From the NCBI GenBank assembly GCA_947381875.1, contig CANCXY010000207.1, forward strand, positions 1 to 5,926: DNA of 5,926 bases, given 5' to 3'. The DNA comes from an uncultured Clostridia bacterium. GTDB taxonomy: Bacteria; Bacillota; Clostridia; Oscillospirales; Ruminococcaceae. How positions within the stretch are numbered: the first letter of the stretch is position 1; each line of letters begins with the position of its first letter. A program made the translations under genes and the position numbers. This document shows positions 5,717-5,926 of this stretch, one piece after another. A model generated the notes under the pieces. It did not search any database. It was not told the DNA's origin and was given only the letters and a program-made list of their open reading frames with translations.

Positions 5717-5926
5717 GTAAAAGGAGGGGGAATCGGTTTGAAAAACAACATCTTCCTGCGTTCCACACGTCGGCAGCCCATACGAACTGTGTTATTGCTG
5801 CTGCTCACTGTGGTTGTGGTTTTTGCATTCACGGCGCGGGCAGCGGAATACCTGCTTGTGCGGCAGGAAATAGACCGTTTGAGCAGCTACTACAAGGCGA
5901 GCGGAAGAATTGGCCAATCGGGCAGT
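4934..5926 (+). CDS. BlaR1-like M56 metallopeptidase (copy 2), open into the following permease; runs off the window
   Basis: The frame from GTG 4934 has no stop to the window end (331 codons). Codons 1-268 are the M56 peptidase, about 85% identical by eye to copy 1 over 250 residues, with a three-residue LPG-type insertion near residue 76. The HEMQH zinc motif is at 181-185, followed by FIGGDLW; WWNPVM is at 205-210 and E222 in LEYLCDKRV is the probable third ligand. All expected catalytic residues are kept, so this is not an obvious pseudogene. As in copy 1 there is no penicillin-binding sensor domain. After ...PADTVTVKGGGIG the same frame enters permease 2 at its TTG codon (5738). The product may therefore be an M56-permease fusion; a separate permease may also start internally. 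In gene order it follows permease 1 closely and should share its promoter. The single open frame is seen directly; whether the fusion is made is unknown. Confidence 0.85.
   Translation, partial: MAVSPYSLVMALLWFTVAAYIGCRMLHRLEKPAFAFLCAAVVLAALRAVLPLPYPGSAAFRSKIDAVFALRPFPGLPGVTFGGCLLALWGIGAVIQLLRFLAKWIRQTRFLRRVSHGQPDSRLLDLFSGVCEELGYNGKWKLAVSDEIPTAYQAGFFHPHILLPVNTAGFSEKDIHNIFRHEMQHFIGGDLWIKTGLQIAACLLWWNPVMSLLNRSMAQVLEYLCDKRVCANLSQTERLNYLETLLYFFKNTAAVPADTVTVKGGGIGLKNNIFLRSTRRQPIRTVLLLLLTVVVVFAFTARAAEYLLVRQEIDRLSSYYKASGRIGQSGS
5708..5899 (+). repeat. Diverged direct repeat, permease 5' end, copy B
   Basis: This is the partner of 1669-1860. In this copy the permease repeat abuts and slightly overlaps the M56 repeat (ending near 5716), so the module here is M56 joined directly to the permease. 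The true end of the repeat is probably beyond the window. Confidence 0.85.
5720..5730 (+). promoter_or_regulatory. Internal ribosome binding site before permease 2
   Basis: AAAGGAGGGGG ends 7 bases before TTG 5738, the same geometry as for permease 1. It lies inside the uninterrupted M56 copy 2 frame, where it encodes Lys-Gly-Gly-Gly. It supports independent translation of permease 2 in addition to any read-through fusion. Confidence 0.8.
5738..5926 (+). CDS. FtsX/MacB-type ABC transporter permease, copy 2, N-terminal fragment
   Basis: The last 63 codons match the start of permease 1 closely: KNNIFLRSTRRQPIRTVLL, a hydrophobic helix, then FTARAAEYLLVRQE and a tyrosine pair. Differences cluster in the membrane helix (IITLITFAF versus LTVVVVFAF), and the sequences diverge beyond residue 55. 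It is cut by the window edge, so domain content and integrity beyond the first helix cannot be judged. It shares the frame of M56 copy 2 with no stop between them, but its strong ribosome binding site and the homologous TTG start of copy 1 argue that it is also translated on its own. It is the third cistron of the permease unit, downstream of permease 1 and M56 copy 2. Confidence 0.8.
   Translation, partial: MKNNIFLRSTRRQPIRTVLLLLLTVVVVFAFTARAAEYLLVRQEIDRLSSYYKASGRIGQSGS

Noticed and set aside
1..5926. CRISPR array, tRNA or rRNA genes, insertion sequence with inverted ends
   Set aside because: No short regularly spaced repeats, tRNA-like foldback, rRNA sequence, transposase motif or terminal inverted repeats were seen on either strand.

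Overview
The window looks like a chromosomal or accessory segment from a moderately high-GC Firmicute, most likely a gut clostridial lineage such as Oscillospiraceae or Lachnospiraceae. This placement is inferred from strong AGGAGG-type ribosome binding sites, TTG and GTG starts, a BlaI/M56 regulatory pair and a large two-domain FtsX/MacB-type permease. No marker gene fixes the taxonomy.

All supported genes lie on the + strand. Bases 1-150 are the end of a BlaI/MecI-type repressor. A BlaR1-like M56 metallopeptidase starts at 157 and has no penicillin-binding sensor domain. Its reading frame runs without a stop into a two-helix small membrane protein that has its own ribosome binding site and ATG at 946, and the frame ends at 1170. 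A perfect 11-bp hairpin with a T run (1318-1353) terminates this first unit. Bases 1171-1698 contain no confident gene. They hold that terminator, a near-consensus sigma-A promoter (1447-1475), an 18-bp perfect palindrome over the predicted transcription start (1482-1499), and a leader of about 215 nt with a possible 19-codon ORF.

The second unit encodes a 1075-residue ABC-type permease (TTG start, 1699-4926), then a second M56 peptidase (GTG start, 4934), then the first 63 codons of a second permease (TTG, 5738). The window ends inside that second permease. M56 copy 2 has no stop codon before permease 2, so the frame is continuous from 4934 to the window end. It could yield an M56-permease fusion, an independently started permease, or both.

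The locus is a diverged tandem duplication of an M56-permease module. The peptidase copies are about 85% identical by eye, and both keep the HEMQH zinc motif. Compared with copy 2, copy 1 carries about 740 extra bp (about 931-1668) exactly at the peptidase/permease junction, and these hold the small membrane gene, terminator, promoter and operator. A working model is that the permeases' extracellular domains sense or export a substrate, the sensorless M56 proteins relay this to BlaI by proteolysis, and BlaI or another repressor acts at the palindrome. This would parallel Bce-type permease sensing, with a protease/repressor pair in place of a two-component system. No ATPase gene is visible in the window.
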